DNA from: an uncultured Candidatus Peregrinibacteria bacterium | GTDB taxonomy: Bacteria; Patescibacteriota; Gracilibacteria; Peribacterales; Peribacteraceae | Length of the DNA stretch: 64,000 bases | NCBI GenBank assembly: GCA_937863435.1 | Contig: CALMES010000105.1 | Location: forward strand, 21,956-85,955 | Direction: 5' to 3' | Shown: positions 9,358-18,318 of the stretch, piece after piece | Numbering within the stretch: the first letter of the stretch is position 1 | How the letters are laid out: the number at the start of each line of letters is the position of its first letter | Position numbers and translations under genes: made by a program | The notes under the pieces: generated by a model | The model's database searches: none | Told to the model about the DNA's origin: nothing | Seen by the model: the letters and a program-made list of their open reading frames with translations, nothing else

Positions 9358-9367
9358 CTTTTATTAT

Positions 9368-9396
9368 ATTATACTATATTTTTATATTTTTGGCAA
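9368..9396 (-). promoter_or_regulatory. Promoter for vanW gene, near-leaderless
   Basis: On the minus strand TTGCCA (9396-9391), a 17-base spacer and consensus TATAAT (9373-9368) are followed by 10 bases to the ATG at 9357. The surrounding sequence is strongly AT-rich. Confidence 0.6.
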
Positions 9397-9509
9397 ATTG
9401 CTCAAAGCACCCGAATTCTCATTCAAATCCGAACACCCAGGTGTTTACAGTGTGCGGAGAATGCTTCGTGAGGAGTTCTAATGAGAACGTACGAATTTTC
9501 ACCTCACCC

Positions 9510-10094
9510 TCACTGTTTTACCGTCTCCCACAACTCAACAGGCGGCTTGATGCCGGCGACAAGCGATCCGGTCTGACGCAGGCGATCCGCCTGCAGTGCA
9601 AGCACTTGCAGCAACGCTTCGCCACACTGACGGACGGCAGCAATAAGCGGCTGTTGGTCAGTCTGCAAATTTGGTAATGATACCGATTGCCCGCTTTTTG
9701 CAAGACGGCTGACACGTCCGTCAAAAATGGTGATGCGATGTGTTAAAACTTCGGACATTATGTGCCACTGCGGGTCCAGGACATGCAATTGAACCAATCG
9801 GTGCACATCGGTAAAAAACGGGTCGGGCTGCAGCGTTTTGCCAGCATGCGCGCAGCCTGGGTTGGCAATGCGGACGGAATGCGGGCAAAGCGCAGCGTCT
9901 GGAGAAATAATTGGCAATTGCGGAGTGCTGGCCGCCAGCTGTAATTCATGTCTGCAGCCACAGACAAACAGTGCCTGCATTCTTTTTTCTATCCGGCGAC
10001 GTATGCATTCAATTCCCGCAAGAGGATTGTTGCTGAACTCCACGATGGCGGGAAGGCGGGGCAAGGAATCCGCCTGGTCTGGGCTGCGGCGCAT
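9510..10094 (-). CDS. Hypothetical protein
   Basis: 194 residues from ATG at 10094 (MRRSPDQADSL); a GTG 18 bases further upstream is also in frame. A TAGTAT box ends 8 bases before this ATG, fitting the leaderless pattern seen elsewhere. The protein is soluble and rich in Leu, Gln and Arg, with two small Cys groups (CGCRHE, ALCPHS...NPGC). No signal peptide or known domain is recognised. It could be a metal-binding or regulatory protein, but nothing proves expression. Confidence 0.45.
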   Translation of the reverse strand: MRRSPDQADSLPRLPAIVEFSNNPLAGIECIRRRIEKRMQALFVCGCRHELQLAASTPQLPIISPDAALCPHSVRIANPGCAHAGKTLQPDPFFTDVHRLVQLHVLDPQWHIMSEVLTHRITIFDGRVSRLAKSGQSVSLPNLQTDQQPLIAAVRQCGEALLQVLALQADRLRQTGSLVAGIKPPVELWETVKQ

Positions 10095-10141
10095 AGCGGT
10101 CCATACTATCACAAAGACACGGGCGCATCATACGCAATCAT

Positions 10142-10178
10142 AAGCTGAAAACCCCGCTTGCGCGGAGTCTTTCAGCTT
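10142..10178 (-). terminator. Hairpin downstream of the repeat-protein gene
   Basis: AAGCTGAAA and TTTCAGCTT pair around an inner CCGC...GCGG stem, giving a long hairpin between two minus-strand genes. The A/T-rich outer stem supplies the U-tract on either strand, so it may act bidirectionally. Confidence 0.6.
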
Positions 10179-10215
10179 CTTCCCTTAGCCTACCTGTTTC
10201 CACAAAAGTCGGATG

Positions 10216-13200
10216 TTAGATAAGAAATCTCTTCATGCGGCGCAAGCCGAAGGCAGACGCCAGACCGCTCATGCTCGTAAGCATCATGCTGAGCACCCCC
10301 ATATCTGTTCCTGTCTGCGGCATCACGTAGCCTTCAAAGCTGATCTGCGGCAGCGGCTGGATAATCTGCTGCTGCTGTTGCTGCTGCTGGATCGGCTGCT
10401 GGTATACCGGCTGCTGGTACACGGGCTGTGCATCGTAGTTGTAGGCGTACTGAGGATAGTAGGGCGGAGCTGAATTGTACGAGTAGTTGTTGATGACAGG
10501 GCTGAACGTGTTGGTATTCGAGTTGTTATTGCTGCCGCCACCACCGCCGCCGTCCGGCGTACAGATGCCAGGCGTGCCGACCAACTCACCGTCGAGACCG
10601 TTCACCGGCCAGTTGTTGTTCGGATGCGTATCCGTGCCGTACCAGACATCAATCTGATGATAGCCGGTTGGAACCAGCAGTTTGCCCGGATAGACAGAAC
10701 GAGCAGGAATGGTGGCAAAGAATGTGCTGTACAGAGACTGTGTGCCGTTACAGGCAATGGCAAACGAAGCAAACGACGCAGGGAAAGAACAGTCCGTGTT
10801 GTTGGTAATCGTCAGCGTGTCTGTCGTTCCGTTACGGTTGATGGTAATCTGACCGGATGCGATGAACGCCTTCACCTGTTCCAGTGTCAGAGGCGACGTA
10901 CAGGTTGTCGGTACGGACGAGGAAGACGAACTGGAGGAGCTGGATACGCTGGAGGAGCTGCTGGAAGAACAGACGGTGCCCGGGAGGATTTCCCCGTCGA
11001 GGCCGTTGACTGGCCAGTTGTTGTTCGTGTATGTCGAGTTGCCGTACCACAGATCCAGCTGGTAAGCGCCGCAAGACGGGACATTGACGATGCCCGGATA
11101 GACGGAATGAGGGGCAACGGTTGCAAAGCGCTGGTCAAACAATACCTGTGAGCCGCCGGTGAGAATGGAGAAAGAAGCGGATGTCACAGGGAAGGAACAG
11201 TCGGTGTTGTTGGTCACGGAGATGGAGTTGAGAGAACCGTTGCGGTTGATGATGATAGTACCCTGGGCAATGGCCACTTTTACCTGCGCGACTGTCAGCG
11301 TGCATGCCGATGGCACGGAGGAGGAGCTGGAAGAACAAGAGATCGCACTTACAGGCAAACCGTAGAGACCGTTTATATCCCACTGGTTATTCGTCGGATC
11401 GGTGTAGCCGAACCAGATGGCATGAGCACCGCCTACGCCACAAGGGATAGGAGCAAAAGTGACAATCTGACTGGTGCCTGTCTGCACCACGATTTTCTGG
11501 GTGTTAAGATAAGTGACCGGACTGGAATACACGACTGTGGTAGCCCCGAACGGGATACTGCAGCCGGTATTATTCACAATTCTGACACTACCGTCGGACT
11601 GCACCTCAAAACGCAGATCGCCGCGGGCAATTGCCGCCTTGGTCTGAGCAATGGTAAATGGCGCAAAACAATTGGTCGGTACGGACGAGGAAGACGAACT
11701 GGAGGAGCTGGATACGCTGGAGGAGCTGCTGGAAGAACAGACGGTGCCCGGGAGGATTTCCCCGTCGAGGCCGTTGACTGGCCAGTTGTTGTTCGTGTAT
11801 GTCGAGTTGCCGTACCACAGATCCAGCTGGTAAGCGCCGCAAGACGGGACATTGACGATGCCCGGATAGACGGAATGAGGGGCAACGGTTGCAAAGCGCT
11901 GGTCAAACAATACCTGTGAGCCGCCGGTGAGAATGGAGAAAGAAGCGGATGTCACAGGGAAGGAACAGTCGGTGTTGTTGGTCACGGAGATGGAGTTGAG
12001 AGAACCGTTGCGGTTGATGATGATAGTACCCTGGGCAATGGCCACTTTTACCTGCGCGACTGTCAGCGTGCATGCCGATGGCACGGAGGAGGAGCTGGAA
12101 GACGGACAGGCAGGACGATTGTGACGATTTCCAAACAACGCGTTTACCGCCCAGTTATTCTGCGTCACTTCGCTCTTGCCGTACCAGGCATCGAAATCGA
12201 AGGTGCCACAGGGAGGTGTCATGAGTGTGACTGCTGTTGTCGCATGCGGTGCTGCATCAGCGAATTTGATATCTACCTGCTGCGGCTGCACCTGCGAGAA
12301 AGCGGTGAACGGGAAAGAACAGTCCGTGTTGTTGTTTACAAGCACCTGGGTATCGTTGTCGTAGAAACCGATTGTTCCGGCAGCAACCGCTGCCTTCACC
12401 TGATCCAGCGTGAGCGTACAGGACGCAGGCGGTGTCACAGGCGCTCCGCCTTCAACGGTAACGCTGAAGTTACACTTGCCGCGGTTGTCGTCGTAGCGGG
12501 AGTCCGGATACGAACCGACCAGGGTGACCGCACCGGCCGGCGCAAACACGCCGCCCTGCATGGCAGAGCCCCAGATGGAGTTCGTTCCGTGCACACCGCC
12601 GCCAGGAATGGCAACGACATTACCCTGCGCGTCCAAAAACTGGAAGATGAGCACCTGCTTTGGAATGGCGTTCTGTCCGTTCCCAAAACAACTGGAAGGA
12701 TTCTGATACCCTGCACCTCCGCCCCAGTCGATGGTACCGGAGATGCCGGAAATCGTGATCTTGTCTCCGAATTGCATATTAGCGACGATCACCTGAGGAG
12801 CCTGCTTTGCAGCTCCAAGCCAGTGTTCCTGGAAAAACGATGTTAAGCCCTGTCCTCCGCCAAGATCCGGCTTTGGGCCTTGCTTGGAATCAACAGAGGT
12901 TGCGACAATCTGCGCGGTTGTCCGGCCGGTAATCCGGGCGGATCCCCCGGCAGCCATGGTCAACTGGGATTCGCTGACAGTCTGTACCGGACTATTGTCC
13001 GTTACTGCGGCAGGAGCGACTGCTGCCAGCTGCTGCTGGACAACGGGTGCCACCTCCACAGTCGTACGTGCGGCCTCTGGCACAGAGGATGAGACTGGCA
13101 GCAAGGTCTCGGTTGAAGACACCGAGGCGACAGGCTCAACAAACGGCATCAATACAGGCTGATCTGCCATTGCTGCTGCTGAGGCAGACGTGCTCTCGGA

Positions 13201-13434
13201 AACGACAGAAGCGTCGTTTTGCGGGGCAGCAAGTGCAAGCTGCACTGTTTGCCCGCCTTCAACGAGCGCTACAGACGATTCGTCGGCGCGGACAGAGGGC
13301 ACCAGGCTGCGGATGGCAGTGGTAACGGCACTCAGGTTCAGCGCAGCGGAGATAAAGACGGCCAGTGTGACACTCGCCAGAAGCTTTCGTGAAGTAAACA
13401 TACGGAGGGGAGGGAAGAAAGCCTTTTTTGACAA
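10216..13434 (-). CDS. Secreted surface protein with five repeats and Ser-rich linkers
   Basis: 1,072 residues if started at TTG (13434), 1,061 from ATG at 13401 (MFTSRKLLASVTLAVF). A signal peptide is followed by a low-complexity Ala/Val/Ser region. Then come five Cys-containing domains of roughly 100 residues, each with a CTLTxxQVKxxIAxG opening and an NNTDCSFP core. They end in an NNWPVNGLxG-like signature and are separated by polyserine/SSSV linkers. A Gln/Tyr/Pro tail ends in VMPQTGTDMG, a hydrophobic helix and RRMKRFLI, which resembles a sortase sorting signal. Repeats two and four are identical at DNA level over 427 bases. It is probably exported and wall- or membrane-anchored; I do not recognise the repeat domain. 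Confidence 0.8.
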   Translation of the reverse strand: MSKKAFFPPLRMFTSRKLLASVTLAVFISAALNLSAVTTAIRSLVPSVRADESSVALVEGGQTVQLALAAPQNDASVVSESTSASAAAMADQPVLMPFVEPVASVSSTETLLPVSSSVPEAARTTVEVAPVVQQQLAAVAPAAVTDNSPVQTVSESQLTMAAGGSARITGRTTAQIVATSVDSKQGPKPDLGGGQGLTSFFQEHWLGAAKQAPQVIVANMQFGDKITISGISGTIDWGGGAGYQNPSSCFGNGQNAIPKQVLIFQFLDAQGNVVAIPGGGVHGTNSIWGSAMQGGVFAPAGAVTLVGSYPDSRYDDNRGKCNFSVTVEGGAPVTPPASCTLTLDQVKAAVAAGTIGFYDNDTQVLVNNNTDCSFPFTAFSQVQPQQVDIKFADAAPHATTAVTLMTPPCGTFDFDAWYGKSEVTQNNWAVNALFGNRHNRPACPSSSSSSVPSACTLTVAQVKVAIAQGTIIINRNGSLNSISVTNNTDCSFPVTSASFSILTGGSQVLFDQRFATVAPHSVYPGIVNVPSCGAYQLDLWYGNSTYTNNNWPVNGLDGEILPGTVCSSSSSSSVSSSSSSSSSSVPTNCFAPFTIAQTKAAIARGDLRFEVQSDGSVRIVNNTGCSIPFGATTVVYSSPVTYLNTQKIVVQTGTSQIVTFAPIPCGVGGAHAIWFGYTDPTNNQWDINGLYGLPVSAISCSSSSSSVPSACTLTVAQVKVAIAQGTIIINRNGSLNSISVTNNTDCSFPVTSASFSILTGGSQVLFDQRFATVAPHSVYPGIVNVPSCGAYQLDLWYGNSTYTNNNWPVNGLDGEILPGTVCSSSSSSSVSSSSSSSSSSVPTTCTSPLTLEQVKAFIASGQITINRNGTTDTLTITNNTDCSFPASFASFAIACNGTQSLYSTFFATIPARSVYPGKLLVPTGYHQIDVWYGTDTHPNNNWPVNGLDGELVGTPGICTPDGGGGGGSNNNSNTNTFSPVINNYSYNSAPPYYPQYAYNYDAQPVYQQPVYQQPIQQQQQQQQIIQPLPQISFEGYVMPQTGTDMGVLSMMLTSMSGLASAFGLRRMKRFLI
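10908..11334. repeat. 427-bp intragenic repeat, copy 1
   Basis: This segment appears identical to 11676-12102, 768 bases away in the same orientation. It encodes one complete Cys-repeat domain plus its polyserine linker. By-eye alignment found no mismatch inside the limits given. Confidence 0.85.
11676..12102. repeat. 427-bp intragenic repeat, copy 2
   Basis: Second copy of the unit at 10908-11334. Both start with TCGGTACGGACGAGG and end with GGAGCTGGAAGA, after which the copies diverge. Confidence 0.85.
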
Positions 13435-13443
13435 AAGGGATCA

Positions 13444-13471
13444 ATTGTATTCATTTCAGATCATATGTCAA
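13444..13471 (-). promoter_or_regulatory. Strong sigma70-like promoter of the repeat-protein gene
   Basis: Perfect TTGACA (13471-13466), 16-base spacer, TACAAT (13449-13444). Predicted transcription starts near 13437, 2-3 bases before an in-frame TTG (13434) and about 36 bases before ATG at 13401. The region 13472-13700 upstream holds no recognisable gene. Confidence 0.65.
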
Positions 13472-13700
13472 GCATTCTTTTCATATGCTGCCGCTCATCT
13501 GTCTCTCTGCCATATGCCAAAAAACGCCATTTCGCCCATCCTGCCGCTCGTTTTGCCGGGCATACATCAAAAAAAGGCTTTAAAAAGCCAAAAAGAATGC
13601 AATAGCCATAAAACAATCGGAAAGGTTGCAGTTGCACGGCTATACGACGCATTCGGTCATGCGCTCTTACCTGACTGAGCCAACCACCACTCATTGCCAT

Positions 13701-13729
13701 TTGAGCAGGGCCGTATTTCGCTCTACAAT
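13701..13729 (+). promoter_or_regulatory. alaS promoter
   Basis: TTGAGC (13701-13706), 17-base spacer, TACAAT (13724-13729). The predicted leader of about 14 bases is CCCCTCTTTCTT directly before ATG, with no Shine-Dalgarno. Confidence 0.6.
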
Positions 13730-13749
13730 CACACCATCCCCTCTTTCTT

Positions 13750-15576
13750 ATGCAACCACGCACTACCGACGACATCCGCAAGGCGTACCTGGATTTTTTT
13801 GCCGGCAAGGGCCACAGCGTGATTGCCGGTGCGTCGCTCGTGCCGGATAACGATCCGACAGTGCTCTTTACAACCGCCGGTATGCACCCGCTGGTTCCCT
13901 ACCTTATGGGAGAAGCTCACCCGGCCGGCAAGCGCCTGTGCGACGCACAGCTGTGTGTACGCACGCAGGACATTGATGAAGTGGGCGACAACACGCACCT
14001 GACCTGTTTCGAAATGATGGGCAACTGGAGCCTTGGCGATTACTTTAAGAAAGGAGCGATAGAAATGAGTTTCGAATTCCTCACCAAAGTACTTGGCATC
14101 CCGCTCGAGAAATTTGCCGTCACCTGTTTCGAAGGCGACAGCGATGCCCCGCGCGACAATGAATCAGCGGATATTTGGCATTCACTCGGCGTCCCGCGTG
14201 AACGCATCGGATTCCTTCCTAAAGCCAAAAACTGGTGGGGACCGGCCGGCAAAACAGGACCCTGCGGACCGGATACCGAAATGTTCTACTGGGTCGGACC
14301 AAGCGAGCTGCCGCCTGCCGGCAGTAATCCGGCAACCGATGATCCAAACTGGATGGAAATCTGGAACGACGTGTTCATGCAATATAATAAAAAGGAAGAC
14401 GGAACGTTCGAGCCGCTGGCACAGCAGAACGTAGATACCGGTATGGGACTGGAGCGTGTGGCTGCGGTCTTGCAGAAAGTGTCCAATGTCTACGAAACAG
14501 ATTCGCTGAAAAAAATCCTGGCTAAAGTATTGGAACTGCGAAAATCAACTGATGCCCTAAAAGATATCGAAGTGAAAGCTGCCAGAATTATGACAGACCA
14601 CCTCAAAGCTGCCACTTTTATGATTGCCGATGGCGTGAAGCCGTCGAACGTCGACCAGGGATATGTGTTACGTCGGTTAATCCGTCGTGCGATCCGTTCT
14701 GCCCGTCAGTTAGGGCTGAATGCCGAACAAGGATTGTGTTCATTTGTGAGCAGTGAGGTGATTGCAACGTATGCATCGGCGTATCCGAAGCTGCGCCAAA
14801 AAGAAGACGAGATCCGCGCGACACTCGATACGGAAGAACAGCAATTCTCCAAGGCATTGCACGAAGGACAGAAACAGTTCGATAAGCTCACCGAGCCCTT
14901 GCAGAAGGGACAAATTATTGATGGACAGTCGGTCTTTCATCTCTACGATACCTACGGCTTTCCAGTCGAGCTCACCAAAGAAATGGCGACCGAAAGAGAG
15001 CTGAAGATTGATGAAGCCGGTTTTGCCGCTGCTTTTGAAGCGCATCAGAAGCTGTCTCGTGCCGGAGCAGAAAAACGTTTTGCCGGAGGGCTCGCCGACA
15101 CGTCGGATGAAACGACCAAGCTGCACACGGCAACGCATTTATTGAATCAAGCGTTGCGAACGGTTCTTGGCGATCACGTCTTCCAGAAGGGATCGAATAT
15201 TACAGCCGAACGCTTGCGCTTCGACTTCTCACACCCGGACAAAATGACACCCGAGCAGATCAAGAAGGCTGAGGAGCTCGTCAATGAAGCGATTAAAGCC
15301 GACGCACCGGTAAGCTACTCGGTCATGACCGTCGATGAGGCCAAGGCGCAGGGAGCGATTGGCGTATTTGGCGACAAGTATGGGGAGAAAGTGAAAGTCT
15401 ACACCATGGGCACATTCTCCAAGGAGATTTGCGGCGGTCCGCATGTAGCACGTACCGGCATGCTAGGCAGTTTCAAGATTCAGAAAGAAGAGAGCTCCTC
15501 GTCCGGCGTCCGTAGAATTAAAGCGATTGTCTCAGGCGGACCGGCGAAGATAGAGGTGGCGGGTGAGAAAAACTGA
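13750..15576 (+). CDS. alaS: Alanyl-tRNA synthetase, short form
   Basis: 608 residues, against about 870 in most bacteria. It starts with the class II catalytic domain (RKAYLDFFAGKGHSVIAGASLVPDNDPTVLFTTAGMHP), followed by the tRNA-recognition region. The editing domain has metal-binding HTATH (His459, His463) and CGGPH (Cys561, His565). The protein ends just after the editing domain, so the oligomerising C-Ala domain is absent, as in several reduced bacterial lineages. It charges tRNA-Ala with alanine and clears Ser/Gly errors. The start is fixed by the promoter 20 bases upstream. It is transcribed alone. Confidence 0.95.
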   Translation: MQPRTTDDIRKAYLDFFAGKGHSVIAGASLVPDNDPTVLFTTAGMHPLVPYLMGEAHPAGKRLCDAQLCVRTQDIDEVGDNTHLTCFEMMGNWSLGDYFKKGAIEMSFEFLTKVLGIPLEKFAVTCFEGDSDAPRDNESADIWHSLGVPRERIGFLPKAKNWWGPAGKTGPCGPDTEMFYWVGPSELPPAGSNPATDDPNWMEIWNDVFMQYNKKEDGTFEPLAQQNVDTGMGLERVAAVLQKVSNVYETDSLKKILAKVLELRKSTDALKDIEVKAARIMTDHLKAATFMIADGVKPSNVDQGYVLRRLIRRAIRSARQLGLNAEQGLCSFVSSEVIATYASAYPKLRQKEDEIRATLDTEEQQFSKALHEGQKQFDKLTEPLQKGQIIDGQSVFHLYDTYGFPVELTKEMATERELKIDEAGFAAAFEAHQKLSRAGAEKRFAGGLADTSDETTKLHTATHLLNQALRTVLGDHVFQKGSNITAERLRFDFSHPDKMTPEQIKKAEELVNEAIKADAPVSYSVMTVDEAKAQGAIGVFGDKYGEKVKVYTMGTFSKEICGGPHVARTGMLGSFKIQKEESSSSGVRRIKAIVSGGPAKIEVAGEKN

Positions 15577-15660
15577 TAACGAGAAGTAGTTCTGATGCCA
15601 TTGCCGCTGCTGCCTGCCCCGACGACCTCGCTTGCGCATAGACAGCGACAGTGTTTCCTA

Positions 15661-15689
15661 TTACCAAAACTCTGTCTCTTCAGTAGAAT
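15661..15689 (+). promoter_or_regulatory. Promoter for glycosylation gene pair, near-leaderless
   Basis: TTACCA (15661-15666), 17-base spacer, TAGAAT (15684-15689), then 8 bases to a GTG start codon at 15698. Confidence 0.55.
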
Positions 15690-15697
15690 AATTTTCC

Positions 15698-16873
15698 GTG
15701 AGACAACGCCTTGTCCTTATCGCCTGCAGCATTGGAATGCTTACCTGCACCCAAGCTGCGTTTGCCATGCAGGAACAAGTGTTCAGCCTGGCGAAAGATG
15801 AGGTGAATGCGAACTGGACAGCCTACAACGACCTGAGCGCGGCTGCCGTGGAAAACGGTGTTGCCATGACAGCCAGGGAAACCGGCGTCTTCATGGCGAA
15901 CATCATGATCGAACGGCCGGCACAAGCGATGATTATCACGACTTCTTCAGACAAAGAGCAAACGGTGCACGTTGCCTGGATTGTCGGGGATAATGTGCAG
16001 CAGGGTATGTGGTACCGCACAAACGTCACGATAAAAGCAGGCGAAGGCGTGGAAACGGCCATAGCGCTCAACGCCATTCCCGAATGGAAAAACGACGCAA
16101 GCTATATCGGTATCGAACTTCCGCAGGGAACCGCGCTGACGCTGCACAGCATCCGGCTGCTGCACGCTTCGCTGCCGGAACAGCTGCGGGAAGCATTTTT
16201 GTCGTTCTGGACGTTCGATGCCTTTCGTCCCTACAGCATCAATTTCGGCTGGGGGCCGCAGATTGCCGTCACCGCAGTGCAACGGATGACCATGTTCGAT
16301 ACGCTTCCGCCGCGTGCGCTGTCGGCCACGTACGTTCTGTACGTTCTGATGATTGCCCTGCTTGCGGCCTGCGTGCTTGCAGGCCGGCTTCTGCACAACA
16401 TCTATAGCCGCCCGCGATTCATTGTGACAGCCAGTCTGTGCGTTATGGTGATCGGCTGGGTTTTCATGGACGTGCGCATGGGCAGCGAATTCCTGTCATG
16501 GATGATGCGTGATATGCAGCAGTATATTGCCGCACCGGTGGAGGAACGCACATTCCGCGACAGACACCGCTTCTACGATTTCGCCGCCTTTGTCGCGCCG
16601 CTGGTTGCCGACAGAAAGCACTACGTATTTTTCGCCGAGGTACCGTGGCCGTATGTGGGCAATATCGGCTATATCACGTATCCGTCGCTGCCATCCGATG
16701 CCATTGAACGTGATGACACGTGGGTTATCTACCGCCGTAACGATATGAAGCTGAATGCCGCAAACGAACTCGAGTCTGACGGGAAAGTTGTTTCCGCTCC
16801 CGGCGAGGTTATCGGCCGGTTCGATGATTCTTCGTTTGTTTTCCGCCTCTCCTCTCCGCCTTTCGCACAATGA
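15698..16873 (+). CDS. Hypothetical membrane protein, partner of GT-C protein
   Basis: 391 residues with a GTG start chosen from the promoter position. A signal peptide (MRQRLVLIACSIGMLTCTQAAFAM) leads into a roughly 180-residue extracytoplasmic beta-rich domain. Two membrane helices follow near 205-260 (YVLYVLMIALLAACVLAG and FIVTASLCVMVIGWVF), then a soluble C-terminal part of about 120 residues. No catalytic family is recognised. It overlaps the next gene by the 4-base ATGA and so is translationally coupled to a GT-C-like glycosyltransferase. This suggests a role in extracytoplasmic glycan or lipid-linked sugar handling. Confidence 0.75.
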   Translation: MRQRLVLIACSIGMLTCTQAAFAMQEQVFSLAKDEVNANWTAYNDLSAAAVENGVAMTARETGVFMANIMIERPAQAMIITTSSDKEQTVHVAWIVGDNVQQGMWYRTNVTIKAGEGVETAIALNAIPEWKNDASYIGIELPQGTALTLHSIRLLHASLPEQLREAFLSFWTFDAFRPYSINFGWGPQIAVTAVQRMTMFDTLPPRALSATYVLYVLMIALLAACVLAGRLLHNIYSRPRFIVTASLCVMVIGWVFMDVRMGSEFLSWMMRDMQQYIAAPVEERTFRDRHRFYDFAAFVAPLVADRKHYVFFAEVPWPYVGNIGYITYPSLPSDAIERDDTWVIYRRNDMKLNAANELESDGKVVSAPGEVIGRFDDSSFVFRLSSPPFAQ

Positions 16874-18294
16874 CCACCCTGCTTCTGCTTGCCATTGCCA
16901 TGCTGGTACCCGCCCTTCCGGGGTGGCTGGCTTTGCGGCTGTGCGAAGGACGATCACCTGTGCTGCATCGTACGGAACGGATAGTGTGGTCGATGATTCT
17001 CGGCCCCAGCCTGTGCATGCTTGTCACTACCATGGTGTTCTGGACAGGCCTGATATCCCTCGATCTGCCGGGTTTTCTGCTGCCGTGGACTGCCGTGAGC
17101 GTCGTGCTCTTTCTTGTCGCCTGGAAATGCGGCTTGCTCCGGAAAAAACCGGAAGGACCGGTGGTGCTCCTGCATGAGTCGTGCCGCCTCAGCAGGCTGC
17201 AATGGACCGCAGTAGCCGTACTGATGGCCTGGACGGCGGTCAAACTGGGAGCGGGCGCCTTCAATCTGGTATCCACCCCGACATACTGGGACGATTCGTT
17301 TAACAACTGGAACATGCGCGGCAAGATTTTCTTTGTGACCAAAGATCTCCTCCCGGACTTGCACGGCGAAACAATCCAGCTCAGCTCGAGCGGGGGCACC
17401 AGTTCGTACCCTCCCAATGTGGCGCTGACCAAAGCATGGATGGCGAATCTCTATGGCACATGGAATGATCAGTTTGAAAACAGTGTGCACTTCGTGTGGT
17501 TTGCCCTGCTCATCTGCGCATTTTTCTTCACCTTGCGGCGTTTTGGCGGCACCGCACTGAGCCTGTTTGGCGTGTACCTTCTCGTGTCCATGCCGCTCAT
17601 GCTGCTGCACGGCACCAATCCGTACGCCGATGTGTTCGTGGCGATGCATCTGTTTGTCACCGTGTCATGCCTGTTGCAGATGTCGCTTGCGAATGATCAT
17701 TCTTCGTTCCGGCGCTGGTGTGTTCTTTTCGGCTTGAGCGCTGCCCTTTTAACCTTTACCAAAAACGAGGGGACGGCACTGTATCTTCCCCTGTGCATGA
17801 CAGCCGCACTGTGGATTGTGTGGCGCAAAATCGTTCGCGGCATGATGACCGGACGGCAGGCGCTGACATTCGTTCTTGCGGGGGTTGCCGTCTTTACGGG
17901 CATCGCAAGCCCGTGGTTTTTGTATAAAGTGATCAACCATCTGTCTTTTGGCAACGGCAAGTATCTCTCCGATCTGTCGCTCAGTTTTCATGCCGACGCG
18001 CTGAATGCCATCGTCTTCCAGCTGACGCGTGAAGCGAATTTCCTGCTGCTGCCTTTCGTCCTTCTTGTAACCGCAATCGCCGGATGGAAGCGCCTGCTTG
18101 TTCTGCCCTACAGCATCCTTGCTTTCATCGGCATGGTGGCCGGCGCCCTGCAAATCGGCATCTTCGTCTTCACCGCTCTTGCAACCGAAGCCGTGATGCA
18201 GACAGGCCTGGCCCGCGGCATGCTGCATGTATCACCGCTGCTGCTGCTGCTCGTCATTCTTGTATGGAACGACCTGTGGAAACGCAGCGCATGA
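16870..18294 (+). CDS. GT-C-type membrane glycosyltransferase-like protein
   Basis: 474 residues with about 11 hydrophobic helices. The first large periplasmic loop carries TYWDDSFNNWNMRGKI, an acidic Asp pair in the position used by GT-C (PMT/ArnT-like) enzymes. A YPPNVALTKAW segment follows. Such enzymes use polyprenyl-phosphate sugars on the outer face of the membrane. The family assignment rests on topology and the loop-1 motif; donor and acceptor are unknown. The ATG start overlaps the upstream stop codon, making a two-gene operon. Confidence 0.7.
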   Translation: MTTLLLLAIAMLVPALPGWLALRLCEGRSPVLHRTERIVWSMILGPSLCMLVTTMVFWTGLISLDLPGFLLPWTAVSVVLFLVAWKCGLLRKKPEGPVVLLHESCRLSRLQWTAVAVLMAWTAVKLGAGAFNLVSTPTYWDDSFNNWNMRGKIFFVTKDLLPDLHGETIQLSSSGGTSSYPPNVALTKAWMANLYGTWNDQFENSVHFVWFALLICAFFFTLRRFGGTALSLFGVYLLVSMPLMLLHGTNPYADVFVAMHLFVTVSCLLQMSLANDHSSFRRWCVLFGLSAALLTFTKNEGTALYLPLCMTAALWIVWRKIVRGMMTGRQALTFVLAGVAVFTGIASPWFLYKVINHLSFGNGKYLSDLSLSFHADALNAIVFQLTREANFLLLPFVLLVTAIAGWKRLLVLPYSILAFIGMVAGALQIGIFVFTALATEAVMQTGLARGMLHVSPLLLLLVILVWNDLWKRSA

Positions 18295-18318
18295 TACGGA
18301 AACATGCGCAGGTAGCCG

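Noticed and set aside
10900..12110. Tandem transposon copies
   Set aside because: The duplicated 427 bases lie wholly inside one open reading frame and encode a surface-protein domain; no transposase or target-site duplication.
13461..13749. Possible small genes in the 315-base gap before alaS
   Set aside because: Frames there lack start signals and domain features, and the space is explained by two divergent promoters.
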